Assembly: GCA_964618405.1 (NCBI GenBank)
Contig: CAZUAY010000087.1
Location: 1-13,591, forward strand
From: JBBQIY01 sp964618405
Lineage (GTDB): Bacteria > Verrucomicrobiota > Kiritimatiellia > RFP12 > UBA3636
Length of the DNA: 13,591 bases
Reading direction: 5' to 3'
In this document: positions 8,339 through 13,591 of the stretch, one piece after another
Position numbering within the stretch: the first letter of the stretch is position 1
How the letters are laid out: every line of letters begins with the position of its first letter
Position numbers and translations under genes: made by a program
Notes under the pieces: model-generated
Seen by the model: only the letters and a program-made list of their open reading frames with translations
Databases searched by the model: none
Told to the model about the DNA's origin: nothing

Positions 8339-8375
8339 CCGCCGTGACGATCACTGCCAGCGGTCGTTACGGCGG
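8339..8375. repeat. Inverted repeat upstream of the 106-aa gene
   Basis: CCGCCGTGACGA (8339-8350) and TCGTTACGGCGG (8364-8375) form a 12-bp stem with one mismatch (a G-T pair in the plus-strand transcript) and a 13-base loop. No T-tract follows on either side. It lies in the 130-bp non-coding gap between the hsdR fragment and the 106-aa gene. It could be a transcript-stabilising or terminating hairpin or the footprint of a lost element. Confidence 0.45.
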
Positions 8376-8435
8376 CACTCGTTATCATTGCTCCCTCCAT
8401 GCTGTTCAATGTGTCGCCTCCGCCTCTACGCAAGC

Positions 8436-8567
8436 GCTACCAGTTTCTCAAAAAGGGTAATGCCTTCTCGTAGGGCTATCCTAAATGGATGTGCAGTTGC
8501 AGTACTGGCAATTGGCGCTTAACTTTCTCCTGCCAACTTGGTTTTCGTATGTGGCAGGGTCTTGCAT
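8436..8567 (-). pseudogene. Degenerate 5' fragment of a second hsdR
   Basis: An ATG at 8567, with AAGGAG just upstream, begins MQDPATYE, and after a one-base deletion the frame continues PSWQEKVKRQLPVLQL. The intact hsdR starts MEDLATYETPSYLEKVQSQL and continues PALQLL. Hand alignment of the first 90 bases gives roughly 80 percent identity with one gap. The fragment then hits TAG where hsdR has the Trp codon of the MGW motif, and a second TAG follows near 8437. Beyond that no hsdR sequence is recognisable. Like the real hsdR, the start is preceded by a heptad block. I interpret it as the stranded beginning of a former or alternative hsdR. Confidence 0.7.
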
Positions 8568-8582
8568 GTGGGCTCCTTGGCG

Positions 8583-8638
8583 GGACGCAGGACTCAGGAC
8601 ACAGCACTCATGGGTCTTACGTCTCGCGTCCTGCGTCC
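8583..8638. repeat. Heptad block B, eight 7-bp units (4 + 4 inverted)
   Basis: Eight contiguous units: GGACGCA, GGACTCA, GGACACA, GCACTCA, then TGGGTCT, TACGTCT, CGCGTCC, TGCGTCC. The first four follow GGACNCA and the last four its complement, so the block folds on itself. The outer stem pairs 8579-8592 with 8629-8641 (13 bp with one bulged G). The last residues (…ADAGRET) and the stop of the four-helix-bundle gene are written in these units. The centre ACTCATGGGTCT is shared with block C. Confidence 0.85.
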
Positions 8639-9378
8639 GCCAGGCGCGTTCCTTTGCATTCGGGGTAGCCTAAGCAACCCCAGAAGGGCTCGCCCGCATG
8701 CTCACCGGTCTTGGCTTTACGCAGACGCATGGGCTTGCCGCACTCTGGGCATTGCGGCGCATTCGGCGGCGCAACCGCGTCGCGTGCCTCCGTACGACAC
8801 TGATACATCCGCTCCCGAAAGCCGCCTTGCTGTTGAAAGGCTTCGCCCAAGTGTCGGAGTTGGCCGGAAAGCATCGCCATGGTGCGCAGGGTTATGACAA
8901 TCAGCGCATTGGCGACGACCAGAGCGTCGGTGCTGTCCATCCACCCCGCGAATTTGGTGCGCACGGAGCGGAAATAGACCCAATAATCGTGTAGCTCATC
9001 ATGGGTGTGGGCAAACGGCTCTAGTTGGATGGCTGCCAGCTCGCGGTACGGCTCCGAAGTGCGGCTCCACGGAATTTCCCCCTGTTCCGCCAGAAAGATT
9101 TCCAGGTCCCCGAGCAACTCACCTAAGCTGGCCCGGGCCACGTCGGTGAGTTTGATTTCAGTCTCTTTGGACGTGGATGCGCGCTCAGAACCCTCGATGA
9201 TGTTCTGCCGTCCCGAACGGGCCGCGCCGATCATCTGGCCTGAGGTTTTGCCGAGCGGATCATCCCGGTAGGAGATGAAGCGCTTGCAGAAGGAAATGGT
9301 GGCGAGGTGTATCAGCGTCGCGTAGGTGAAACTATGCAGTGCGCGGTAACCCCCGCATTTGTCAAAGAGAGCGGCCAT
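8617..9378 (-). CDS. Four-helix-bundle (S23/Avd-like) protein with C-terminal topoisomerase-type zinc ribbon
   Basis: This 253-residue protein has an N-terminal helical domain (about 10-120) with RALHSFTYATLIHLATISFC, GQMIGAARSGRQNIIEGSER and SLGELLGDLEIFL. This is the pattern of four-helix-bundle proteins related to the 23S rRNA intervening-sequence protein and DGR Avd proteins. A second helical part (about 120-205) fits the so-called four-helix-bundle suffix type. The end has CPECGKPMRLRK and GCLGYPECKGTR, a four-cysteine zinc ribbon of the type-I-topoisomerase kind, so nucleic-acid binding is likely. Start ATG 9378 has AAAGGA about 9 bases upstream; a 45-base longer frame is not needed. 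The gene lies between hsdS and hsdR and is bracketed by two 56-bp heptad blocks. It is not a known restriction subunit and no enzymatic motif is visible. Family confidence is high; function is unknown. Confidence 0.85.
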   Translation of the reverse strand: MAALFDKCGGYRALHSFTYATLIHLATISFCKRFISYRDDPLGKTSGQMIGAARSGRQNIIEGSERASTSKETEIKLTDVARASLGELLGDLEIFLAEQGEIPWSRTSEPYRELAAIQLEPFAHTHDELHDYWVYFRSVRTKFAGWMDSTDALVVANALIVITLRTMAMLSGQLRHLGEAFQQQGGFRERMYQCRTEARDAVAPPNAPQCPECGKPMRLRKAKTGEHAGEPFWGCLGYPECKGTRLADAGRET

Positions 9379-9380
9379 GA

Positions 9381-9533
9381 TCAGATTCCTTTCTGTTTGC
9401 TGGCATTGATTCGTGTGACGCAAGACGAATGACGCAAGGACTCATGGGTCTCAGGTCTGGCGTCATGAGTCCTAAACCCTTCAATTCCCGTCCCGTTGAC
9501 GACCAGCGGTTCGGCATCGGCAGTCTTCTTCAT
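9381..9533 (-). CDS. Small ORF of 50 codons between hsdS and the four-helix-bundle gene
   Basis: ATG 9533 follows a strong AAGGAG at about 5 bases, and the frame ends with TGA two bases before the next gene's ATG, so it could be translated within the operon. Only the first 20 residues (MKKTADAEPLVVNGTGIEGF) look like ordinary protein. Most of the rest (RTHDARPETHESLRHSSC…) is the translation of heptad block C. It may be the stranded 5' end of a lost gene joined to the repeat block, as with the hsdR fragment, or a leader peptide. No homologue is recognised. Confidence 0.4.
   Translation of the reverse strand: MKKTADAEPLVVNGTGIEGFRTHDARPETHESLRHSSCVTRINASKQKGI
9417..9472. repeat. Heptad block C, eight 7-bp units (4 + 4 inverted)
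   Basis: Units are GACGCAA, GACGAAT, GACGCAA, GGACTCA, then TGGGTCT, CAGGTCT, GGCGTCA, TGAGTCC. The layout equals block B (four units one way, four the other) with the same centre ACTCATGGGTCT. GGACTCATG (9438-9446) and CATGAGTCC (9464-9472) are perfect 9-bp inverted arms. The block ends about 38 bases upstream of the four-helix-bundle start. Confidence 0.85.
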
Positions 9534-9547
9534 TTCTTCTCCTTTCC

Positions 9548-9582
9548 TTGTGTTTTGCGTCTTGCGTCTTGTGTCTTGAGTC
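9548..9582. repeat. Heptad block D, five 7-bp units at the hsdS stop
   Basis: Units on the plus strand are TTGTGTT, TTGCGTC, TTGCGTC, TTGTGTC, TTGAGTC, all in one sense, with no inverted partner half. The last unit overlaps the TGA of hsdS (9581-9583), and the first abuts the ribosome-binding site of the small ORF. Two adjacent units are identical, suggesting recent duplication or strong conservation. Confidence 0.8.
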
Positions 9583-10795
9583 ATCCCTTCACTCGCACTT
9601 CCCCGGTCAGAAGTTTCTGCATCAGCCCCTTTTTCTGCCGTCCAAGCGCCTCGACTTTGGCTTCTAGTTGACAGATCTCGTCGTCGGTCGTTGTAAGAAC
9701 GGCGGCGATGGCGCGTTGCTCCGGGAGAGGGGGTGTTAAAAGCAGCAAAGACTCCAGCGTGCCCCGACTGAGACTCGGCACACCTGACGCCTCGCTGAGA
9801 TGTCCCAAGCCGAACAGACATAGCAACGCATGGAGCCAGCCGACGTCGAAAACAACTCTTGGGACGAGGTAGAAGGTCGTGTCAACGGCCCAGAACGAGG
9901 CCTCAACCATCTGCGCCTGATTGATCGGACCTTTGCGTCCGATAATCAGCGCAGGCCCATGCGCAAGCGGCTTAGATGCCCACCCAATTATACCTCCGGT
10001 ACCATAAACCGGTACTGTCCCTGAAGGATCCGCAACGTTCGACCAATCACGACCATATTCCAGTTTAGCCAGTTCGCGCAAGTGGAGACATTTCCAACCC
10101 TCTGGCACGCCTCCCTCTGGTGCGTCATGCGTCTTGTGTCCTGCGTCCCCTCTACCGCTCCCAAACCCAGGCAATCTTCTTGTTCCCGTCAATAACTGCT
10201 GCATCAACGCCTTCTTGCGGCGTTTGGCAACAGCAATGAGAGAGCGGGTTTCTTCGATCGCGGTATCCCAAGTCGAGAGGATGGCGGCGATCTTGCGTTG
10301 TTCGACAAGAGGAGGAATCGGAATCGGGACCAAAGCAAAACCATCATAATAAAGGCGTAATCTATCTTCATGAATGCCGTAAGAATATGAAGTCAGCCAA
10401 TGCCGACCCGGATGTGATTTAAAGAGGTGATACATATACCACGCATCAACGCGCGTCTTTAATGGTCGGCAAACAACATAGGCTGGACTGATTACCCCTG
10501 ACGTGTCACAGACACCGACAGCACCCTGCCACATTCGCATCATGTTGTAAGCGAGATCGCCCGGCTCGACCAGAAGGCTCTGGGAGGGTGGGATGTCGGT
10601 CACCGTTTTCCGCTCAATCTGGTTCCGAGGTATTACACCTCTATCCATAGTAACGGACAACACGGGCAACCCTTCCTTGCCTTTCTTCTTGCTATTGGTG
10701 AATACGCTCTCAAGGCGTACGCATTCCCAGTCTTTAGGAATCCATCCCACCGTGGTCTTCTTGTAGCCAGATCTGTTGGCCTTGCGGTCGGTCAT
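9581..10795 (-). CDS. hsdS: Type I restriction enzyme specificity subunit (HsdS)
   Basis: This 404-residue protein is the DNA-recognition subunit, with two target-recognition halves. The first runs from VGWIPKDWECVRLES (16-30) through a variable region to IPIPPLVEQRKIAAIL (158-173) and a conserved helix ending KKALMQQLLTGTRRLPGF (194-211). The second begins GGVPEGWKCLHLREL (228-242) and ends LLLTPPLPEQRAIAAVL (351-367) with helix KKGLMQKLLTGEVRVKG. The ATG at 10795 overlaps the fic stop as ATGA, implying coupling; the frame is open further upstream but only inside fic. Residues about 216-225 (DAGHKTHDA) are encoded by four tandem heptads between the two halves, the region that sets the spacing of the bipartite target. 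The gene is full length with both halves intact. Confidence 0.92.
   Translation of the reverse strand: MTDRKANRSGYKKTTVGWIPKDWECVRLESVFTNSKKKGKEGLPVLSVTMDRGVIPRNQIERKTVTDIPPSQSLLVEPGDLAYNMMRMWQGAVGVCDTSGVISPAYVVCRPLKTRVDAWYMYHLFKSHPGRHWLTSYSYGIHEDRLRLYYDGFALVPIPIPPLVEQRKIAAILSTWDTAIEETRSLIAVAKRRKKALMQQLLTGTRRLPGFGSGRGDAGHKTHDAPEGGVPEGWKCLHLRELAKLEYGRDWSNVADPSGTVPVYGTGGIIGWASKPLAHGPALIIGRKGPINQAQMVEASFWAVDTTFYLVPRVVFDVGWLHALLCLFGLGHLSEASGVPSLSRGTLESLLLLTPPLPEQRAIAAVLTTTDDEICQLEAKVEALGRQKKGLMQKLLTGEVRVKG
10121..10148. repeat. Heptad block E, four tandem 7-bp units inside hsdS
   Basis: TGCGTCA, TGCGTCT, TGTGTCC and TGCGTCC follow without gaps. They lie in the linker between the two recognition halves of HsdS and encode GDAGHKTHDA on the minus strand. 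All are in the same sense. Gain or loss of one unit (7 bases) would shift the reading frame of the second half; three units (21 bases) would add or remove seven residues. Confidence 0.85.
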
Positions 10796-11700
10796 GGCCG
10801 GTCTCCGATCGGTTCCGTGCCTTCGTTGAGGATGGCGAGATAGGCGGTGTAACTGAAGACACGGTTGCGCGTGTGGCCGGTGAGTTCGCGGGTCAGCCCG
10901 ATCCGGACGCGATTGAGCAGCTCGTAGTACGCCTGGCGGTGGGTCTTGAAGAAGAGGCTGAGATAGAGCATGGGGTCGCGCAGAACCTGGCGCTCGCACA
11001 GGATCAGCGTGATCAGCAAGCGCCCCAGACGGCCGTTTCCGTCGAGGAAGGGATGGATGGTCTCGAACTGCACATGCGCCAGGGCCGCCTTGAGCAGCGG
11101 TGAAGTGGACTCCGGCTGATCGTTCAAGAAGCGCTCGAGCGCCCCCATGCACGCCGTGACCTGTTGCGGTGGAGGCGGGACGTAGGTGGCATTGCCGGGA
11201 TGCGTGCCGCCGATCCAGTTCTGGCTGGTACGGAATTCGCCGGGATTGCGCGAGCAGCCACGGCCATCCGCCAGAAGTTTCCGATGCACCTCGCGAAGCA
11301 GTCGCAGGGAGAGCGGAAAACCGTCGCGAAGCCGAGCCAGGCCGTGGTCCATGGCGGCGACGTAGTTGCTGACCTCGCGCACGTCGTCGAGGGGGACGCC
11401 GGGCTGTTCCTCCATCTCGAAAAGCAGGAGGTCGGAAAGGGACGACTGCGTACCTTCGATCATCGAGGAGAGCACCGCCTCCTTGCGAACGTAGGTGTAT
11501 AGAAAAAGCGAGACATCGGGCAAGAGCGACGTGACGCTGTCCAGTCGGCCCAGTGCCACCAAGGCATCGTCAAACCGCTGGCGTAGTGCCGGGGACCAGT
11601 CGATCGGCGGAGAGGGCGGCAACGGACCCGGCACGAAGGCGCGAACATGCTCCCCAACAGTCGAAACGATCTCGTACTGACCTTGCTGCATTCGTTTCAT
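10792..11700 (-). CDS. Fic family protein (adenylyltransferase type) with apparent internal deletion
   Basis: This 302-residue protein has a Fic_N-type N-terminal domain (about 25-110) containing SSMIEGTQ. This is the inhibitory (S/T)xxxE(G/N) motif (S78, E82, G83) that blocks ATP in class II Fic proteins. The Fic core carries HPFLDGNGRLGRLL (216-229), with catalytic H216 and the GNGR phosphate loop intact. Such enzymes usually transfer AMP to a protein hydroxyl; the target is unknown. Family members of this layout are about 370 residues and end in a winged helix. Here YYELLNRVR (258-266) runs directly into IGLTRELTGHTRNRV and YLAILNEGTEP, the far end of that domain, so some 60-70 residues appear missing in frame near base 10900. 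The start at 11700 has GGAGG 4 bases upstream. The gene is strongly GC-rich compared with hsdM, suggesting separate origin. Its stop overlaps the hsdS start. Confidence 0.85.
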   Translation of the reverse strand: MKRMQQGQYEIVSTVGEHVRAFVPGPLPPSPPIDWSPALRQRFDDALVALGRLDSVTSLLPDVSLFLYTYVRKEAVLSSMIEGTQSSLSDLLLFEMEEQPGVPLDDVREVSNYVAAMDHGLARLRDGFPLSLRLLREVHRKLLADGRGCSRNPGEFRTSQNWIGGTHPGNATYVPPPPQQVTACMGALERFLNDQPESTSPLLKAALAHVQFETIHPFLDGNGRLGRLLITLILCERQVLRDPMLYLSLFFKTHRQAYYELLNRVRIGLTRELTGHTRNRVFSYTAYLAILNEGTEPIGDRP

Positions 11701-11711
11701 GAGGCCTCCAA

Positions 11712-11766
11712 GGTTACATAAGCTTTTGAGTAATGTAAGTATACCGCGTCAACCTTACATAAACAA
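11712..11766 (-). promoter_or_regulatory. Promoter with three TTACATAA-type operator boxes upstream of fic
   Basis: On the minus strand, TTGTTT (11766-11761) and TATACT (11743-11738) are spaced by 17 bases and point into fic, so the fic-hsdS-…-hsdR part can be transcribed separately from hsdM. Around them are three related boxes: TTACATAA at 11714-11721, TAATGTAA at 11731-11738 (inverted, one change) and TTACATAA at 11755-11762. The last overlaps the -35 element, the middle one touches the -10, and the first lies downstream of the start. This is a repressor-like arrangement. The regulator is not identified. Confidence 0.55.
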
Positions 11767-11905
11767 GCCGGATGTGTAAGCTTGACGATTCGGGGTGCCG
11801 GCTCATTTGTATTCAGTTTTTTCATTGAATTGTTCAAAAAGGTTGAGAATGTATATCCGTCGCGCCTGACGCGTATCGTTTCCGCGCACTTTCGAACAAG
11901 TGGCT

Positions 11906-12146
11906 TCATTTCCTGAATCCCAGCTCTTTGAGGTATCCGTCCATTTTTTTACGGGTTACAGCGAGTTTTGCCTCAATTTCTTCAATTTCCTTCTGGACCG
12001 TAGCGACATCAATTTCCGGTTCCGGTTCGTAGGTGTCCACGTAGCGGGGTATATTAAGGTTGAACTCGTTCTCCTCAATCTCGGCGTGTTTGACACAGTG
12101 GGAATACTTATCGACCTCCTTGCGGCGACGGTAGGTGTTGACGATC
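11906..12146 (-). pseudogene. Displaced C-terminal end of HsdM in a second frame
   Basis: This frame reads KIVNTYRRRKEVDKYS, EENEFNLNIPRYVDTYEPEP and a coiled C-terminal tail (VQKEIEEIEAKLAVTRKKM…LKELGFRK). It is the standard end of HsdM methyltransferases and continues the upstream ORF after a loss of roughly 40 bases near 12146. In intact homologues about 14-18 residues join SREFE to KIV; here they are missing and the frame changes. An ATG at 12184 opens the frame, but those first residues are the wrong-frame reading of hsdM. Independent translation of about 80 useful residues is possible but unproven. Confidence 0.7.
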
Positions 12147-13412
12147 TTCAAATTCGCGAGAGACATCGATAAAAAAGACATCACCTTTGCCGTTTGGTTT
12201 GCGGGATTTGTCGAAAATCAGAAGTGCAGCCGGAATACCTGCGCCATAGAAGAGATTCCCTGGAAGTCCTACCACCGCATCGAGAAGGTTCTCTTCGACT
12301 ATCGATTTACGAATAGCGCCTTCTGCACCTCCACGAAAGAGGACGCCGTGGGGTACGACGACACCAACGCGCCCTTTCCCCTCAACGGCCGTGGCTAGCA
12401 TGTGGAGGATGAAGGCCCAGTCGCCCTTGCTCTTAGGGGGGATCCCTTTTGCAAAACGGTGAAAACGGTCATTTGCCGCGACTTCCTGTCCCCAATTGCT
12501 GAGACTAAAAGGTGGATTCGCCACAACAATGTCGAACTTCATCAGGACGTCACCCTCGATGAGCAAAGGGTGACGAATGGTATCCTCCCACTCAATCCGG
12601 GCAGCGTCCACATTGTGGAGGAACATGTTCATCTTGCAGAGAGCCCAGGTACTGCCATTCATCTCCTGACCAAAGAGGGCGAAATTGTCCGAACCGACCT
12701 GTTTGCTAGCCTTGATGAGGAGTGAGCCCGATCCGCAAGTCGGATCGCAAATACGATCGCCGGGTTTGGGCGCAACAAGACGGGCCAGAGTTTCAGAAAC
12801 CTCGCCGGGGGTGTAGAACTCGCCAGCCTTCTTGCCTGCTTGCGCGGCAAAGTTGGAGATGAGGAATTCGTACACGTCGCCGATGATGTCCATGTGGCCG
12901 ATGCGTTCAGGGCAAAGGTCAAGTTTCTCGCTAGCGAAGTCAGATAGGAAGGTCTGGAGACGCTGGTTACGCTGACGGGTGTTGCCGAGGTTAGATTCGC
13001 TGTTGAAGTCGATATTCCGGAAGACATTATGAAGTTTAGCCTTGTTAGCATCTTCCAATGCCTCCAAGAGAACATTGATGATCTGCCCAATATCTGGGCG
13101 ACTGCGGCGTTCGAAGAGCGCATCAAAAGTAGCAAGAAACGAGTCTTCAATTTTACCTTTGGCATCGCGAATCTGAACTTCAGGAATAACGAATCGCTCA
13201 CGTTCCATAGCCCGAGAGACCCGAAGTGCGTCTCCCTTGTATTTCTTTTCGTATTCCGCAAGACGTGACTTACGAACATCGGACAGATACTTCACAAACA
13301 GCATCGTGAGAATGTAATCCTTATACTGCGTAGGGTCTATAACGCCGCGAAAGGTGTCGCAAGCTTTCCAGACAACATTAAAGATTTCATCGCGAACTTG
13401 GTCGTCATTCAT
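12108..13412 (-). CDS. hsdM: Type I restriction-modification methyltransferase subunit (HsdM), frame-shifted near the 3' end
   Basis: This 434-residue ORF has the HsdM N-terminal helical domain (1-150), GEFYTPGEV (197-205), the S-adenosylmethionine motif ICDPTCGSG (221-229) and the catalytic adenine-methylation motif NPPF (299-302). The fold continues through VGVVVPHGVLFRGG and PGNLFYGAGIPAALLIF. All catalytic elements are therefore present. After SREFE (about 418-422) the reading becomes DRQHLPSPQGGR and stops, while the proper C-terminus continues in another frame (11906-12146). The protein loses about 80-95 residues of the region that contacts HsdS, so complex assembly is doubtful. The ATG at 13412 overlaps the stop of the preceding S-like gene (ATGA). 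Catalytic identity is certain; whether the frameshift is biological or a sequencing/assembly error cannot be decided here. Confidence 0.9.
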   Translation of the reverse strand: MNDDQVRDEIFNVVWKACDTFRGVIDPTQYKDYILTMLFVKYLSDVRKSRLAEYEKKYKGDALRVSRAMERERFVIPEVQIRDAKGKIEDSFLATFDALFERRSRPDIGQIINVLLEALEDANKAKLHNVFRNIDFNSESNLGNTRQRNQRLQTFLSDFASEKLDLCPERIGHMDIIGDVYEFLISNFAAQAGKKAGEFYTPGEVSETLARLVAPKPGDRICDPTCGSGSLLIKASKQVGSDNFALFGQEMNGSTWALCKMNMFLHNVDAARIEWEDTIRHPLLIEGDVLMKFDIVVANPPFSLSNWGQEVAANDRFHRFAKGIPPKSKGDWAFILHMLATAVEGKGRVGVVVPHGVLFRGGAEGAIRKSIVEENLLDAVVGLPGNLFYGAGIPAALLIFDKSRKPNGKGDVFFIDVSREFEDRQHLPSPQGGR

Positions 13413-13591
13413 GCGTTAATTCTTTCTAAAATTGTATTTTCGAGTGTGTTGAGAGCGGTTGTCATGCAGACTGTTGAGATTAATTCTTGTTGTTTCTGGG
13501 CGAGATCAGACAGAAGCGCTTGTTCCTGAAGTCGCAGAGCATCAAGGTTGGTAATGGTTTTTTGGACAGCGAGGATAGGTAGAGGAATTTC
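13409..13591 (-). CDS. Specificity-subunit-like (single-TRD) protein, C-terminal end only
   Basis: The last 60 residues of a gene entering from the right edge read EIPLPILAVQKTITNLDALR, then a long helix LQEQALLSDLAQKQQELIS. The IPLPxLxVQ…I motif followed by a helix rich in L, Q and E is the end of a type I S-subunit recognition half. The LDALRLQEQALL wording resembles the short, single-TRD S-like proteins encoded upstream of some hsdM genes. Its TGA overlaps the hsdM ATG, so the two are translationally coupled. Its target domain lies outside the window. A complete second HsdS cannot be excluded. Confidence 0.65.
   Translation of the reverse strand, partial: EIPLPILAVQKTITNLDALRLQEQALLSDLAQKQQELISTVCMTTALNTLENTILERINA

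Noticed and set aside
8339..8375. Inverted repeat as an integron attC site
   Set aside because: The expected core motifs (RYYYAAC and GTTRRRY) are not found at the stem ends and no integrase is present.
9381..9821. 146-codon minus-strand ORF spanning the hsdS end and heptads D and C
   Set aside because: Its first two thirds are hsdS and block D in the wrong frame; only the last 50 codons have a ribosome-binding site, and those are listed separately.
7940..10148. Heptad blocks as a CRISPR array
   Set aside because: Units are 7 bp, contiguous and without spacers, and no cas gene is present.
10796..11152. Upstream extension of the hsdS frame
   Set aside because: The extension lies inside fic in another frame and reads as low-complexity Arg/Pro/His/Ala; ATG 10795 with the ATGA overlap gives a normal HsdS length and N-terminus.
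11164..11502. 112-codon plus-strand ORF
   Set aside because: It is antisense to fic, which carries unmistakable Fic motifs; it is a by-product of high GC content.
11697..11909. 70-codon minus-strand ORF between hsdM and fic
   Set aside because: It covers the promoter and operator boxes and shows no conserved sequence or ribosome-binding site.

Overview
The window looks like chromosomal DNA of an uncultured PVC-group bacterium, most likely Kiritimatiellota or Lentisphaerota. This is inferred from an FGE-sulfatase-type gene end at the left edge and from beta-helix surface-protein remnants whose wording (SPDLTHGVDGNITNNPQL, DIDGESW, a choice-of-anchor Q-like end) I associate with those phyla. 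No rRNA, tRNA or CRISPR array was seen.

Left part (1-3.9 kb). The 3' end of a formylglycine-generating-enzyme family gene (+) is followed by a 455-bp gap holding a good sigma70-type promoter, then a YycJ/WalJ-like metallo-beta-lactamase-fold protein (+). On the minus strand lie a CopG-type antitoxin remnant broken by an in-frame stop, with no toxin beside it, and a right-handed beta-helix protein with a frame-shifted N-terminal remnant. This part reads as decaying surface and accessory genes.

Right part (3.9-13.6 kb). All genes are on the minus strand and form one type I restriction-modification locus. In order of transcription (right to left): the end of a single-TRD-like S protein, hsdM (frame-shifted near its 3' end), a promoter with three repeated operator-like boxes, fic (apparent internal deletion), hsdS, a 50-codon ORF, a four-helix-bundle/zinc-ribbon gene, a degenerate 5' fragment of a second hsdR, a 106-aa unknown protein, hsdR, and a DUF45/YgjP-like zinc metallopeptidase. 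Four-base start/stop overlaps (S'/hsdM, fic/hsdS, hsdR/peptidase) indicate translational coupling.

The most unusual element is a family of degenerate 7-bp repeats (consensus GGACNCA or its complement TGNGTCC). About thirty units lie in five blocks: inside hsdS between its two recognition halves, at the hsdS stop, on both sides of the four-helix-bundle gene (two 56-bp blocks, each four units in one sense then four in the other), and just upstream of hsdR. None is seen near hsdM, fic or in the left part. The blocks sit at the joints between modules, one next to the stranded hsdR start. This suggests that the repeats, perhaps with the four-helix-bundle protein, mark or drive cassette-like rearrangement of the locus. 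In hsdS a change of one unit would shift the reading frame.
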